64,000 nucleotides of DNA from Pseudomonas sp. H1h (GTDB taxonomy: Bacteria > Pseudomonadota > Gammaproteobacteria > Pseudomonadales > Pseudomonadaceae), in NCBI RefSeq assembly GCF_000633255.1, contig NZ_AYMJ01000008.1, positions 279,849 to 343,848 of the forward strand, written 5' to 3'. The notes under the pieces were generated by a model. That model was not told the DNA's origin and made no database searches. It worked only from the letters and a program-made list of their open reading frames with translations. Every line of letters starts with the position of its first letter. The stretch's first letter is position 1. The translations under genes and the position numbers were made by a program. This document shows, one piece after another, positions 1-9,950 of the stretch.

Positions 1-409
1 AAAAATCTGGAAACCCTGGATGAAACGTATCGACCGTTCAGTGGCGTTGTTTCGCAGACAAGCTTTTGTGTTGAGAACATGCAGAGAAACCTGATTCAGA
101 GGCGGAGTGCGGGTTAGCCGAGCGCGCGCAATGCTGCCCATTCTGGCGACTTCTAAGGTATCGACAGAGCAGAATGGGTCTTTAAAGGTGGGGCTTTTTA
201 GTTGGTTTGCGGGTTTTCGCCAGGCGCTGTTAGATCGCAAGTGGGATGATGGCAATATGGCATTCCCCGTAGGGAATCGCAATCTTCGTCCACAAAAGAA
301 TTGGGCAGCATAATTGGTGTGCGTTTAACCGACCGGGGATAGTTTGTAACTCAACCATTTGATAGGTTCGGATCCCGTCCACGTCTGCTTGTTGGATGGA
401 GGTCAGCGT
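1..409. other. Gene-poor left edge
   Basis: No convincing gene is seen. The first 115 bases are open on the plus strand and end in TAG at 113-115, so they could be the tail of a gene that starts outside the window, but the 37 residues match no family I recognise. A 68-codon open frame at 107-313 has no good ribosome binding site and no recognisable product. Confidence 0.4.
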
Positions 410-715
410 TTAGAAGAAATCGGTCTGGATAGGGTTGAGCTGGGTTCGAACTAAACGCTGTAGCTCATCGACAGTCTCAAGCGTTTCTAAATCGATTACC
501 ACAAGGCCACCTTCGAACGTTTTCATCCGATCAGGGTGAGTGCGAGTGGCCTTGGCGACTCCGACTCATCAATTTCATCACGGTGAATCGCCGCTAGTTC
601 CGTAGGCGCCTCCAAGCCTAAAGGTGAGGCCAATTAGGAGGTGCCAGTCGTAACCAGCGCCATCCCAAATAATTCAAGCTCTGGGCGGTCTACCAAACAA
701 CCGAAAAGTAGCTCC
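410..715 (-). pseudogene. Decayed small hypothetical gene
   Basis: On the minus strand a protein-like stretch can be followed across two lesions. An N-terminal part (LELLFGCLVDRPELELFGM...) runs into an in-frame TAA near 632, continues in the same frame (LASPLGLEAPTELAAIHRDE...), and then needs a single frame change near 535-545 to join DRMKTFEGGLVVIDLETLET and the C-terminal end QTDFF followed by TAA at 410-412. The acidic, leucine-rich composition and continuous protein-like reading suggest a degraded gene of about 100 codons. The family is not recognised. It lies directly downstream of the tcu operon on the same strand. Confidence 0.35.
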
Positions 716-729
716 AGCTTCCTGTCTCA

Positions 730-2028
730 TCATGCGTTTATTGCTACAGTTTTTTGCCTGCGATAAAGAAGAGTTGTCGCAGTGAATCCGCACACGGCAG
801 CGAACATTAGCCAATAAGCAGGGGATGCCTTGTCACCGGTGGCCTGCACGAGGATTGTCGACACTGCGGGCGTAAAGCCTCCAAACACGGCGGTCGCCAA
901 GCTGAATGCTAGTGAAAACCCAACAACCCGCACGTTTTGTGGCATCACCTCAGTCAATGCCGCCACCATCGCACCGTTGTAAATTCCGAAGAAGAACGAA
1001 AAGTACAACAGCACGGCAAGCAGACGCTCGAAACTTGCTGCCGCGGCCAACCAATGCATAGCGGGGTAGGCGGTGAAGATACACAACACGGTAATTGCGA
1101 GCAGCAAGGGGCGACGGCCGATGCGATCAGAGAGCGAACCGCCGATGGGCAGCCAGATGAAGTTACTCAGGCCGACGAAGAGCGTCACCACTAGACTGTC
1201 GGTGGTGCTCAGGTTCAGCACCGTTCGACCGAACGTCGGTGTATACACGGTAATCAGATAGAACGTGGTGGTGGTCATCGAGGCCAGCAGGCCGCCCGCG
1301 AGCACCGTGCGCCAGTTGTCGCGCATCGAGCGAAATACCTCACTGGCACTTGGGTGATGACTGCGCGCTTTAAACGCTTCGGTTTCCTGGAGCGAGCGAC
1401 GAATTATGAAGATGAACGGGATGATCACGCAGCCAATGAAGAACGGGATACGCCAGCCCCAGGCAGCCACTTCAGTAGCTTCCATAGACGCGTTGATCGC
1501 GTAGCCCAGGGCTGCCGCAAGAATGATCGCCACCTGCTGGCTGGCCGATTGCCAACTGGTGTAAAACCCGCGATGCCCTGGCGTGGCGATCTCAGCCAGA
1601 TACACGGAGACCCCGCCCATTTCCGCACCGGCGGAGAAGCCCTGCAACAGTCGTCCGAGCAACACCAATATCGGTGCTGCGGTACCGATGCTGGCATAGC
1701 CAGGTACCAGGGCGATCAAGACGGTGCCCGCAGCCATGATCGACAGAGTCACGATCAGTCCTTTGCGCCGGCCTACCTTGTCGATGTACGCGCCCAGCAC
1801 GATAGCGCCGAGTGGCCGCATCAGAAATCCCGAGCCGAATACGGCGAAAGTCATCATCAGCGACGCGAAATCGCTGCTGGCAGGAAAGAAGGTCTGCGAG
1901 ATATAGGTCGCGTAGAACCCGAACAGAAAGAAGTCGAACTGTTCGAGAAAATTGCCGCTGGTGACCCGCAGGATGGCGCCCAGTTTCGATCCCTTGGATC
2001 GGCTGTCTTGAGTTGTTGTTTTCATCAT
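730..2028 (-). CDS. tcuC: Tricarballylate/citrate:proton symporter TcuC (MFS)
   Basis: A 432-residue Major Facilitator Superfamily carrier of the metabolite:H+ symporter (CitA/TcuC) type, predicted to import tricarballylate or citrate across the inner membrane. The family loop after helix 2 is visible ([20 protein letters not shown]), as is [20 protein letters not shown] in helix 4 and DRIGRRPLL in the second half. About twelve hydrophobic helices are apparent. An upstream TTG (2070) extends the frame, but the double ATG at 2028/2025 fits the family start better; neither has a strong Shine-Dalgarno sequence. It begins 46 bases after tcuB, so it is the last gene of a tcuA-B-C operon. The substrate is inferred from the neighbours, since this carrier family also takes citrate. 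Confidence 0.85.
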   Translation of the reverse strand: MMKTTTQDSRSKGSKLGAILRVTSGNFLEQFDFFLFGFYATYISQTFFPASSDFASLMMTFAVFGSGFLMRPLGAIVLGAYIDKVGRRKGLIVTLSIMAAGTVLIALVPGYASIGTAAPILVLLGRLLQGFSAGAEMGGVSVYLAEIATPGHRGFYTSWQSASQQVAIILAAALGYAINASMEATEVAAWGWRIPFFIGCVIIPFIFIIRRSLQETEAFKARSHHPSASEVFRSMRDNWRTVLAGGLLASMTTTTFYLITVYTPTFGRTVLNLSTTDSLVVTLFVGLSNFIWLPIGGSLSDRIGRRPLLLAITVLCIFTAYPAMHWLAAAASFERLLAVLLYFSFFFGIYNGAMVAALTEVMPQNVRVVGFSLAFSLATAVFGGFTPAVSTILVQATGDKASPAYWLMFAAVCGFTATTLLYRRQKTVAINA

Positions 2029-2073
2029 GGCTACCGTGGTGATCAATATTATTTTTGGAATGGTTGGCAACGA

Positions 2074-3231
2074 TCAGTCGCTTCCGGCATTGATCGGGTT
2101 GGGTTGGCGTTTTTCGATGGAGTACTTGAGCAGCGCGGCGCTGCGGAAGATGCCATGGGCGAATTTGCTGTAGGGCATGGTCAGAAAAAACGCCATGACC
2201 AATCCGAGGTGGATCGCCAGCATCAGGCCCAGTGCTGAAGTTTCACGAAATGCCAGGAGTGCCAGGCCGCTGGCGCTGACCAAAAACAGCAGCGCAATGA
2301 AACCGCGGTCCATGGGTTTCTGATTTTGGTCGCCGTGCTCAGGATTGCGAAGCAGGTTCAGCCACAACAATCCTGCGGGGCCGACCAGCAGACCGATTCC
2401 TCCTGCGATACCAAGCATTACTGGCACACTAAGGACGGGGTAGGGTGCTGACCAGTCCAGCAGGAAATGGTAGAGCGTCGCGACACCGGTGGCGGCGAAA
2501 CACAGCAGGAAGCCGTAGAAGGTGAAATGGTGGAAACGACGCCGCCATAAGGTGAATTTATCATCGGCGTTATTGCAACCTTCGCCATGACCACCGTCCA
2601 GGTATTTGAGTCGGGCGATGTTGCCTGTGGCCTCCAATGCCGCAGCGGTTTTTTCCTGTGCCGGCGCATCGGCGGGTGATACGTTGCGCCAGAAATGCCG
2701 CACGCCGATCGTCAACGCCAGTACGGCGAAACAGAAGACCGCGCCGAACATCATCGCCAGGGTGTTATGCGGAAAAATTCCGTAGAAATTCCCACCGGGT
2801 ATCGCCGTGAAGAGGTTGCCCATCAACAACAACGTGAGGCACAGGAACGACGCCAGCCCCACCCCGGAGGCCAGTGCCAGCGTCAACCCGTTGCGCCGAT
2901 ACAACTTGCCCATTGCCTGTGGCCAGGCGTACTCGGCGTACGTGTCGAGGCGAACTTTGGCCATCGCTTTTGGCACATTGATTTCGAATTCGTGGGGGGC
3001 TGCGTACTGACAGGCATGCAGGCACGCGCCGCAGTTGTGGCAGAGATTCGCCAGGTAGTGAATGTCCGCCTGGGAAAACTCCAGCCGCCGCGTCATGGCC
3101 GGAAAGACCGCGCAGAAACCCTCGCAATAACGGCAGGCATTGCACACCGTCATTTGCCGCTGCACTTCGCTTTCTTCGAGGTTGAGCACCGGAATCAGAT
3201 TGCCGGGGGCATTGGGATCAAACAGCTGCAT
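2074..3231 (-). CDS. tcuB: Tricarballylate utilization protein TcuB (FeS membrane electron carrier)
   Basis: A 385-residue protein that in Salmonella reoxidises the reduced flavin of TcuA and passes electrons to the quinone pool. Two cysteine clusters for 4Fe-4S centres are visible: C30, C33, C36, C40 and C64, C67, C70, C74 ([11 protein letters not shown]). The remainder is membrane protein with about six hydrophobic helices from residue 115 onward and several histidines that could ligate haem. Its start codon lies inside the end of tcuA (14-base overlap), implying translational coupling. It is also known as CitB in citrate clusters. The pairing with TcuA and TcuC makes the assignment firm. 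Confidence 0.9.
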   Translation of the reverse strand: MQLFDPNAPGNLIPVLNLEESEVQRQMTVCNACRYCEGFCAVFPAMTRRLEFSQADIHYLANLCHNCGACLHACQYAAPHEFEINVPKAMAKVRLDTYAEYAWPQAMGKLYRRNGLTLALASGVGLASFLCLTLLLMGNLFTAIPGGNFYGIFPHNTLAMMFGAVFCFAVLALTIGVRHFWRNVSPADAPAQEKTAAALEATGNIARLKYLDGGHGEGCNNADDKFTLWRRRFHHFTFYGFLLCFAATGVATLYHFLLDWSAPYPVLSVPVMLGIAGGIGLLVGPAGLLWLNLLRNPEHGDQNQKPMDRGFIALLFLVSASGLALLAFRETSALGLMLAIHLGLVMAFFLTMPYSKFAHGIFRSAALLKYSIEKRQPNPINAGSD

Positions 3232-4672
3232 GTTGAAATTCCGTCGCTGAAGAAGTCATGAAACCGGCCGCTGCCGCTGCCTGCACACCGGCGATGCGCC
3301 CAAATGCAGTACCGATGGCCATGCCGATGCCGGCGGTGTAGCCCTTGCCGAGAACGTTGCCCGCCATCATTTCTCCTGCGACAAACAGGTTGGGGCTGGC
3401 CTCGCCGCTGAAGTGAACGGCGGCGGTTTCGTCGGTCGCCAGGCCCATATAGGTGAAGGTCACCCCAGGTTTGAGCGGGTAGGCATAGAAGGGAGGCTTG
3501 CCTAATGGGCGAGCCCAATGGGTTTTGGCGGGTGTGAGACCTTCGGTGTGGCAATCGTCCAACGCGGTGTGGTCGAAAGTACCGACATGGCAAGCCTTGT
3601 TGTAGTCCTCGATAGTTTTGACGAATTGCGCCACCGGTAGGTTCAACAGGCGGGCGAGTTCTTGCAGGGAGTTGGCCTTGGTACCCGGAAACACAGGTGG
3701 CATGAAACGACCGATCGCCTGCTGGTCGATGATGGAATATGCCTGCTGGCCGGGTTGTCCCGCCACCAGACGGCCCCAGATCGCATAGCGTTTCGGCCAG
3801 AAGTCTTCGCCCTCGTCATAGAAGCGTTCGCCGGCGCGATTGACCACCACACCCAACGACACGCAGTCGATACGGGTACAGATGCCTCCGTCGTAAAGTG
3901 GAGCGCGAGCGTCGATAGCCACCATGTGAGCCTGGGTTGGATCGCCAATGATATCGGCACCCAAGTCCTGCATGCGTCGCAGCAATACACCGGTATTAAA
4001 GCGTGTGCCGCGAATAAGGAAGTTGTCAGAGGGCCACTCGCCGCGCTCATTCTGGCCCCACGCCTCGCGCAGCCATTCACGGTTGGATTCGAAACCTCCG
4101 GCGGCCAGAACGCAGGTCTTGGCCAGAACTCGCTCGGCGGGAAAATGTTGCCCATTGACTTCACGCTCACCGATGTGGGCCGCGATAAATTTGCCATCCT
4201 TCAACTCGATGTCGGTGACTTGCGCGTTGTAGCGAATATTGACGCCTAAACGCTCGGCACTGCGAAAGTAGGCGTTGACCAGTGCTTTGCCACCGCCCAT
4301 AAAAAACGCATTAGTGCGTGCAACATGCAGGGCTCCGGACAACGGTGGCTGAAAATGCACACCGTGTGAGCGCATCCAGCCGCGGCAACTAGACGACGCA
4401 CGAATGACGATACGGGCGAGTTTTTCGTTGGTGATCCCGCCGGTGACCTTCAGCAGATCCTGCCAGTACTCTTCTTCGGGATAGGCGCCCACCAGCACAT
4501 CCTGCGGTGCGTCATGCATGCAGCGCAGGTTTCGGGTGTGTTGTGAATTGCCGCCACGCCAGATTTTTGGGGAACCCTCCAGCAACATCACACTGGCACC
4601 TGACTCGCGGGCCATCAGTGCTGCGCACAGGGCAGCGTTGCCGCCACCAATTACTAAGACATCGATCATCAT
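3218..4672 (-). CDS. tcuA: FAD-dependent tricarballylate dehydrogenase TcuA
   Basis: A 484-residue flavoprotein of the fumarate reductase/succinate dehydrogenase flavoprotein family; TcuA oxidises tricarballylate to cis-aconitate, which enters the TCA cycle. The N-terminal FAD fold is clear ([20 protein letters not shown], then an acidic residue in MLLEG), and the C-terminal FAD-binding segment is present ([21 protein letters not shown]). The start is taken as the tandem ATG at 4672/4669 behind an AGGAG at 4675-4679, because the family begins just before the GGGN motif. An in-frame ATG at 4696 with its own GAGGAG ten bases upstream is the alternative and would add eight residues. It is the first gene of the tcuABC operon, downstream of tcuR. 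Confidence 0.9.
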   Translation of the reverse strand: MMIDVLVIGGGNAALCAALMARESGASVMLLEGSPKIWRGGNSQHTRNLRCMHDAPQDVLVGAYPEEEYWQDLLKVTGGITNEKLARIVIRASSSCRGWMRSHGVHFQPPLSGALHVARTNAFFMGGGKALVNAYFRSAERLGVNIRYNAQVTDIELKDGKFIAAHIGEREVNGQHFPAERVLAKTCVLAAGGFESNREWLREAWGQNERGEWPSDNFLIRGTRFNTGVLLRRMQDLGADIIGDPTQAHMVAIDARAPLYDGGICTRIDCVSLGVVVNRAGERFYDEGEDFWPKRYAIWGRLVAGQPGQQAYSIIDQQAIGRFMPPVFPGTKANSLQELARLLNLPVAQFVKTIEDYNKACHVGTFDHTALDDCHTEGLTPAKTHWARPLGKPPFYAYPLKPGVTFTYMGLATDETAAVHFSGEASPNLFVAGEMMAGNVLGKGYTAGIGMAIGTAFGRIAGVQAAAAAGFMTSSATEFQHAAV

Positions 4673-4674
4673 CG

Positions 4675-4716
4675 CTCCTCGGTCGCGAGGAGACATGAAC
4701 GAAGGGCTCCTCGCGA
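4675..4716 (-). promoter_or_regulatory. Candidate RNA switch over the tcuA start
   Basis: In the minus-strand transcript three related segments follow each other: A (complement of 4707-4716, UCGCGAGGAG), B (4683-4692, CUCCUCGCGA) and C (4675-4681, CGAGGAG, the tcuA Shine-Dalgarno). B is perfectly complementary to A over 10 bases and to C over 7 bases, so A-B pairing would free the ribosome site and B-C pairing would hide it. Seen directly in sequence; a regulatory role is inference. Confidence 0.4.
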
Positions 4717-4843
4717 GTGGGGAGACGGTAAGGCAGGTAGCTTGGCGTCGAAAGGTGCTGAACGAATTGGGGTGTTTAGTTTTATTAAAGGCTTTGCGCC
4801 GTTATTGCTGATCCGGGGTCAAGAGAGGAGGGCATTGCGACGG

Positions 4844-5794
4844 TCACGGCGCAATATCTTCGATCCACGAAGCTCCCGGCCATTGATGCTCCATGACCAA
4901 CTGTCGAGCGACATCGGTGATGACCCGCCGTGCCGCTAGGGCGGCAGGCGATAACTCATCCTCAGCCAGCGTCGCCAACAGGTTTCGTCGCCCCACGTGT
5001 GCATCCGAAATTTGCACCACGGACAGACCTGACTCACCGCTGAGTGCCGCGGCGGCACCTGGTTGGATGGTTGCGGCGTGACCTGAGCGAACGGCGTTCA
5101 TCAGCACGCCAAGACCGTCCACTTCCATGATGATGTTGGGCGCCATACCCAAACGTTCAAACGCAGCCATGAGCGTCGAACGCAAGCCGTGTTGTACGCT
5201 GGGCATCACCAACGGAAGCTGGCCCAGATCCACCAGCTGCACGCTGCTGCCCTTTGGCGCGTGGGATAGATGCGGGGAGGTGATGACAAAAAGTTTTTCA
5301 TCGAGCAACGGTGTCACGCTCCATCGCTTGCCACCTTCGAGTTGAAACAGAATGGCTAAATCAATCTGGCGTGCATTGAGTTGCGCGGCCAAATGCCCGG
5401 ATAGCATCTCCACTAGATGCAACTGAATATCTGGATAACGCTCGCGCATGGCGTTGATCAAAGGAAGGGCAAGAATGGTCGCAGTCGTAGGCGGTAATCC
5501 TACAGTCACGTACCCGCTCATGCGACCTCGATGGGCTGCCAAGATTGCATTGTCGGCTTGCCGTAGACACAACTGGGCGTGGTGTAGAAATGCCATACCG
5601 GCGCTGGTCGGTGTAACACCGGTGGTTGTGCGATTCAGGAGGCGGGTAGATAGTTCGTTTTCGAGTTTGGCGATCTGTTGGCTTAAAGCAGAAACGCCGA
5701 CTTCCAGCTCAAGAGCTGCGCGTCCCAAGCTGCCTTCTTCGATTATTTTTACAAAATAGCGCAGTTGTCTTAGTTCCAAGAGTTGCAGCCCCAT
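4844..5794 (-). CDS. tcuR: LysR-type regulator TcuR
   Basis: A LysR-family activator of about 316 residues, expected to control the adjacent tcuABC operon in response to tricarballylate. The N-terminal winged helix is typical (LELRQLRYFVKIIEEGSLGR, then SALSQQIAKLE), followed by a substrate-binding domain (GYVTVGLPPTT, DLAILFQLEGG). The frame stays open to 5965, but that extension overlaps the remains of a different gene and should not be included. ATG at 5794 has no clear ribosome site; TTG at 5779, which gives the classical MELRQLRYF start and has GGGG about ten bases upstream, is a strong alternative. The gene is in the same orientation as tcuA with a 171-base gap containing the candidate switch. 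Confidence 0.8.
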   Translation of the reverse strand: MGLQLLELRQLRYFVKIIEEGSLGRAALELEVGVSALSQQIAKLENELSTRLLNRTTTGVTPTSAGMAFLHHAQLCLRQADNAILAAHRGRMSGYVTVGLPPTTATILALPLINAMRERYPDIQLHLVEMLSGHLAAQLNARQIDLAILFQLEGGKRWSVTPLLDEKLFVITSPHLSHAPKGSSVQLVDLGQLPLVMPSVQHGLRSTLMAAFERLGMAPNIIMEVDGLGVLMNAVRSGHAATIQPGAAAALSGESGLSVVQISDAHVGRRNLLATLAEDELSPAALAARRVITDVARQLVMEHQWPGASWIEDIAP

Positions 5795-5869
5795 CTCAAT
5801 TTCTATTGGAAGGTCTAGTGTTTGGATGGGCGAGAGCGTAACCGTCCCATCTATGTCGATTGAATTAAT

Positions 5870-6219
5870 CACAGTCCACAACGAGTCGCTGAAAAAGTGG
5901 GTCTCTACATAGCCATCACCACTAGGGACGTGATTATCGATCTCGTACCTGCGCCACTCGATCATCGCTTGGTCATCAACCTAAACTGGCTTACGTTCGA
6001 TGAGCCACGCTACCGCATTGAGAAATTGTCCGTGCGAAAAGACTAGGGTGTCTCGCGCCGGGTGCGTGACGAGGCAATTTAAGAACGATCGTGCGCGGCC
6101 AACAAACTCCAGAAACGACTCGGCACCTTCTCCATCAATGTAGGACGGATCTGCGTTCGCCTAATACTGTTCGACCCAAGTCGTTACATTCTGAAATTCA
6201 CCTGGGATCGGTAAGCGTC
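5870..6219 (-). pseudogene. Remnant of a histidine-phosphatase-family gene
   Basis: Reading the minus strand gives a continuous but interrupted protein: PIPGEFQNVTTWVEQY, a TAG where family members usually carry tryptophan (YWA), ANADPSYIDGEGAESFLEF, RSFLNCLVTHPARDTLVFSH, GQFLNAVAWLIERKPV, a second TAG, then VDDQAMIEWRRYEIDNHVPS. The AESF motif and the second catalytic-histidine motif (VFSHGQF) are those of the phosphoglycerate-mutase/histidine phosphatase superfamily. The N-terminal RHG half is missing, and the sequence upstream (6238-6287) is an inverted repeat. The gene is therefore truncated and carries two stops. It explains why the tcuR frame appears over-long. The former substrate is unknown. 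Confidence 0.65.
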
Positions 6220-6237
6220 CCCTTTTGGCCGTTTTGT

Positions 6238-6287
6238 GCCTTTCGCGAAGGTCAGTTGCCGACCCATAGCTGCCCTTCGCGAAAGGC
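6238..6287. repeat. 14-bp perfect inverted repeat
   Basis: GCCTTTCGCGAAGG at 6238-6251 is exactly reverse-complementary to CCTTCGCGAAAGGC at 6274-6287, with a 22-base spacer. It lies between the histidine-phosphatase remnant and the end of the RND permease gene. No T-run follows on either strand, so it is more likely an intergenic repeat element than an intrinsic terminator. Confidence 0.6.
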
Positions 6288-6404
6288 AGCGAGCTCCATG
6301 AGCCGTCATTCAATGACTACGAATGGAGATGCTTAGCGCCCGTGTTCTTGTAACTTTGCGCATAGCATCACTCAGCGCGTGGACTTTTCAACTTAACCAA
6401 TGTG

Positions 6405-8789
6405 CTAGCGAAAACCTTCTGTCTCGCCTGACCTCCTGATACCCAACAACGAAATCAGAGCTGGCATCAGCACTAATGCGCCTACCATGTTCCAGATAAA
6501 CAGCAGTACCAGCAGCAAACCCATATCCGCCTGGAACTTCAAAGACGAAAACGCCCAGGTGCTCACCCCTAGGGCAAGCGTTATCCCAGTGAATGCGACG
6601 GATGTACCTGTGGTTTTCAGCGCTTCGAAATAGGCCTGTCGTAAACCCATGCCTTTGAGCAGGAAATGCTCCATACGGCTGTAAAGGTAAATACCGTAGT
6701 CGACACCGATGCCGACACCCAGAGCGATGACCGGCAGTGTGGCGATTTTCACGCCAAGCCCCATTTTTGCCATTACCGCCTCGCACAACACCGTAGAGAG
6801 GTAGAGCGGTGCCATAAGGGCAACGGTGACTTTTACCGACCTGAATTCCCACAGTACCACCATGGAAATGATCGCAAACACCAGCCCCAACATCAGCTTT
6901 TCGGAGTGCTTGATAACACTGTTGGTGGCGGCTTCTATACCGCCGTTGCCTGCTGCCTGAAGTATCTCAAACGGGACGGAGGCGAATTGCTGGTTGAACT
7001 GTTCGACGGCCTCACTGACCCGGCTCAGCGTCTGGGCCTTGTGATCTCGCAGATAGAGATTGATGGGTACCAGGCTGCAATTGCTATCGACCTGTTCGGC
7101 GGGGGCACCGGAGCGGGCATTGTTCATCACGTATGGGTCACGGGAAAGTTCTGCCCATTTTGGATTGCCTTCGTTACGCGCCACGATATTGAAGCGCATG
7201 GTGTCATACAGCGATTGCACAGATTCCACGCCTTCGACCTGCCGCAGTTGCCGCGCGAACTGATGGGCAAAGTCTGCGGCCGCAAAGCGCGAGCACTGTT
7301 CGGCGGGCGTCCTGAACATCACTACGTACAGGTCTGTGCTGGTCGTGTAGTGGGAAAGCAGATAGGCGTTGTCCTGGTTGTATCGGGAGTCGGAACGGAA
7401 CTCCGGCGCACCTTCGTTGAGGTCACCGATCTTCAAGTCCTGCCGGGCCTGATAACCCACCGCCAGCAGCAACAGGCTGCCGAGAACCAGGGCGATGGCC
7501 AGCCGTGGTTCGACGACCGCCGCCAGGCGGCGAAACACCGGCCAGGAAGCCCGGGCTCGGGCATGTTGTCGGGCAATGGCGTAGGGACTGACGCCGACAT
7601 AGGACATCAATACCGGTAGCAGGAACATCTTGGTGAAGATGGCGACGAATACCCCAATGCTGGCGGTGATTGCCAATTGCTTGATCACCCCGATATCGAT
7701 CACCAGCAAGGTCATGAAGCCGATGGCATCGGCCAGCAGCGCCGTGGTGCCAGGGATGAACAGGGCACGGAAGGTGCGTCGTGAGGCTTGTGTCGCGTCG
7801 TACCCCTGGGCTGCTTCGCTGACCATCAGGTTGATGTTCTGCACCGCATGGCTGATGCCGATGGCGAATATCAGGAAAGGGATCAGGATCGAGTAGGGGT
7901 CCAGACCATAGCCGAGCAGATCAAGTATGCCCAGTTGGCCCACGACGGTCAGCAGGCAGGTCGCTACGGTCACCGCCGTACTGCGCCAGCAACGACAATA
8001 GGCGAAGAGCAGCACGCTGATCAGCACTACGGTGATAACGAAGAACAGCGCGATGTTTGCCGTCGCCGCGAGCAGATCGCCAATGATCTGGGCAAAGCCG
8101 ATCACTCGTATGGTCACGCCACGATCCGCAAAGTGAGCGCGTATCTGCGTGTCCAGCGCTTGGCTGAACGCGCCGTAGTCCAGAGGCTGGCCCGTTTGTG
8201 GGTCGGTATCGAGCAATGGCACGCGGATAATGGTGGAGCGCAAGTCATTGGCCACCAGGCTGCCAAGCATGTTGGCCCGCAGAATGTTCTGCCGCACCTG
8301 GGCCAGGGACTGCGCGCTGCCATCGTAACCATCGGGGATCACCCGGCCGCTGCGCACGCCGTCGGTGGTGACTTCTGACCATACCGCGTTCGGCGTCCAC
8401 AGTGATTTGAGTTTGCCCCGGTCGACCCCGGCGATGTAGAAGATCCGGTCGTTGACTTCACGCAGGGTATCGAGAAACCCTGGTGTCAGGATGTCGCCCT
8501 GTGGATTCTCTACAATGATGCGCAGCACGTTGCTTTGCGGGCGAAGCACTTCCTCGAATCGCAAGTAGTTCTTGATGTAGGGGTGGCTGGTGGGAATCAT
8601 CCGGGTGAAGCTGGCATCCGCTTTCAGCGCCAGGGCTTTGTAGCCCAGCAGCAACGAGACCAGTACGAACAGGGTCAGCACGGCCACCCGATGTTGGAAC
8701 AGCAGATGTTCCAGTGCGGTCATCCATCGCGACTCAGGGCTGGCCGAGCGTGCTTGTGTCGGCAGTCGTCGGCTGGCGGGGGCATTCAT
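6405..8789 (-). CDS. RND/MMPL-family export permease
   Basis: A 794-residue inner-membrane protein with the Resistance-Nodulation-Division topology of the MMPL/HpnN subgroup: one helix near residue 33-50, a large periplasmic loop, five to six helices (about 240-410), a second periplasmic loop and a matching C-terminal helix bundle (about 635-780). Helix-4-like segments GISHAVQNINLMVSEA and GVGIGVDYGIYLYSRMEHF are typical of the group. Members move hydrophobic molecules or lipids between inner and outer membrane rather than drugs. It is the last gene of an operon with a Ycf48-like propeller, DUF1329 and DUF1302 proteins, and its start overlaps the preceding gene by four bases. The cargo is unknown. 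Confidence 0.85.
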   Translation of the reverse strand: MNAPASRRLPTQARSASPESRWMTALEHLLFQHRVAVLTLFVLVSLLLGYKALALKADASFTRMIPTSHPYIKNYLRFEEVLRPQSNVLRIIVENPQGDILTPGFLDTLREVNDRIFYIAGVDRGKLKSLWTPNAVWSEVTTDGVRSGRVIPDGYDGSAQSLAQVRQNILRANMLGSLVANDLRSTIIRVPLLDTDPQTGQPLDYGAFSQALDTQIRAHFADRGVTIRVIGFAQIIGDLLAATANIALFFVITVVLISVLLFAYCRCWRSTAVTVATCLLTVVGQLGILDLLGYGLDPYSILIPFLIFAIGISHAVQNINLMVSEAAQGYDATQASRRTFRALFIPGTTALLADAIGFMTLLVIDIGVIKQLAITASIGVFVAIFTKMFLLPVLMSYVGVSPYAIARQHARARASWPVFRRLAAVVEPRLAIALVLGSLLLLAVGYQARQDLKIGDLNEGAPEFRSDSRYNQDNAYLLSHYTTSTDLYVVMFRTPAEQCSRFAAADFAHQFARQLRQVEGVESVQSLYDTMRFNIVARNEGNPKWAELSRDPYVMNNARSGAPAEQVDSNCSLVPINLYLRDHKAQTLSRVSEAVEQFNQQFASVPFEILQAAGNGGIEAATNSVIKHSEKLMLGLVFAIISMVVLWEFRSVKVTVALMAPLYLSTVLCEAVMAKMGLGVKIATLPVIALGVGIGVDYGIYLYSRMEHFLLKGMGLRQAYFEALKTTGTSVAFTGITLALGVSTWAFSSLKFQADMGLLLVLLFIWNMVGALVLMPALISLLGIRRSGETEGFR

Positions 8790-9895
8790 TGCAAGTACTC
8801 CTTGATCTCATTCGGTTCGAGCAGGCGCAACCCACGGTTACTTACCAGCGCCAGCGTCCCGTCAGGCAGCGCGGCCGCTCCCAGCCAGACGGATTTGTCG
8901 CGTACCTGCAAGACGCGCAATTGCTGCATGTCATGGCTGTAGATCAGACCGGCCTGGCCGGTGATCAACACACTGTCGTCCGGCAGTTGTTCGGCGCCGT
9001 ACAGGTGGGACCCGTTCGACAGGCGACTGGCTTGCCACTGCTGGCCATCGTCCTTGCTGATAAACAGCGCGCCGCCGAAACCCATGGCCAGTACATGGCC
9101 GTCGCGCAGCTGCGTCAATTTGTAAAGCGATGCCGGCGTCAGCACCTGCGCTGGTTGCCACCGACCGGCAGACTGCCGATAAAGGCGTCCGCCTTCCCCG
9201 GCGATCATCAGGTCGCCATTGGCCAGCCCCAGCACCGTGTTCAAGTGCAGGCGATCAGGGTTGTCCAGCTCGGGTACATAGGCCCAGCTAATGCCGCCAT
9301 CGGTAGTATGCAAGACGATCCCGTAGGCACCGACGACCCAGCCTTCGCGGGCGTCGCGAAACCAGACGTCCAGTAAGGGACGAGACGGCCCGGCGTCCAT
9401 ACCGGCGCTGATGTCGTCCAGGGCAAAACGAGCGTTCTCCTGCGCCGGCTCGGTTGCCGTCGTGTCGGCTTCCAGGCGTTCGACCTCACGTTGCGCCCAC
9501 TCAAGCATCAACGCATTGATGGCCTTGCCATCGAGCTGTCGGGTCCAGTTGACGCCAGCATCGGCGCTATGAAGTACCACACCGTCGTGGCCTACCGCCC
9601 AACCCTGGCGGTCATCGACGAAGTGCACGGCTGTCAGTAGGAGGTCTACGGGTACATGAGCCTGTTCAATTCGGCCATCATTCGAGCGCAGCAAGATGTG
9701 GCCATCGGCACCGACCATAACCAGGTGATCGCCCACACGTTGCAGGTCGGTCAGGAGCGCGTTCTGTGCCCTGGCACTGAGAGGTGAGGAACGTTCGAGC
9801 CGATCGGTCAGTGGCGCTGCGCACGCTGTCGTGGACAGCATGCCGAGGCTCAGGCTCAAGAGAACAGCCCGGCAGGCAAGGTTAGGCTTATTCAT
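8786..9895 (-). CDS. Ycf48/BNR-repeat periplasmic beta-propeller protein
   Basis: A 369-residue protein with a signal peptide (residues 1-26, ending TACA-APL) followed by repeated propeller blades. The blade signatures are QGWAVGHDGVVLHSADAGVN, EGWVVGAYGIVLHTTDGGIS, AMGFGGALFISKDDGQQW and ITGQAGLIYSHD. This is the Ycf48/HCF136-like (WW/BNR) fold, used as an assembly or docking factor. The start is the ATG at 9895, which immediately precedes the signal peptide; an earlier in-frame start at 9937 would spoil it. It overlaps the RND permease by four bases, and such propellers are regularly found with RND, DUF1302 and DUF1329 genes. A role as periplasmic partner of the permease is inferred. Confidence 0.75.
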   Translation of the reverse strand: MNKPNLACRAVLLSLSLGMLSTTACAAPLTDRLERSSPLSARAQNALLTDLQRVGDHLVMVGADGHILLRSNDGRIEQAHVPVDLLLTAVHFVDDRQGWAVGHDGVVLHSADAGVNWTRQLDGKAINALMLEWAQREVERLEADTTATEPAQENARFALDDISAGMDAGPSRPLLDVWFRDAREGWVVGAYGIVLHTTDGGISWAYVPELDNPDRLHLNTVLGLANGDLMIAGEGGRLYRQSAGRWQPAQVLTPASLYKLTQLRDGHVLAMGFGGALFISKDDGQQWQASRLSNGSHLYGAEQLPDDSVLITGQAGLIYSHDMQQLRVLQVRDKSVWLGAAALPDGTLALVSNRGLRLLEPNEIKEYLQ

Positions 9896-9950
9896 CGCGT
9901 GACTCTCAAAATCGCGGGAGGATGGCCGCAAGGCCATCCCGGGGCAGGGG

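Noticed and set aside
5795..5965. N-terminal extension of TcuR to 5965
   Set aside because: The extension is the tail of the histidine-phosphatase remnant; LysR proteins begin at the LELRQLRYF segment.
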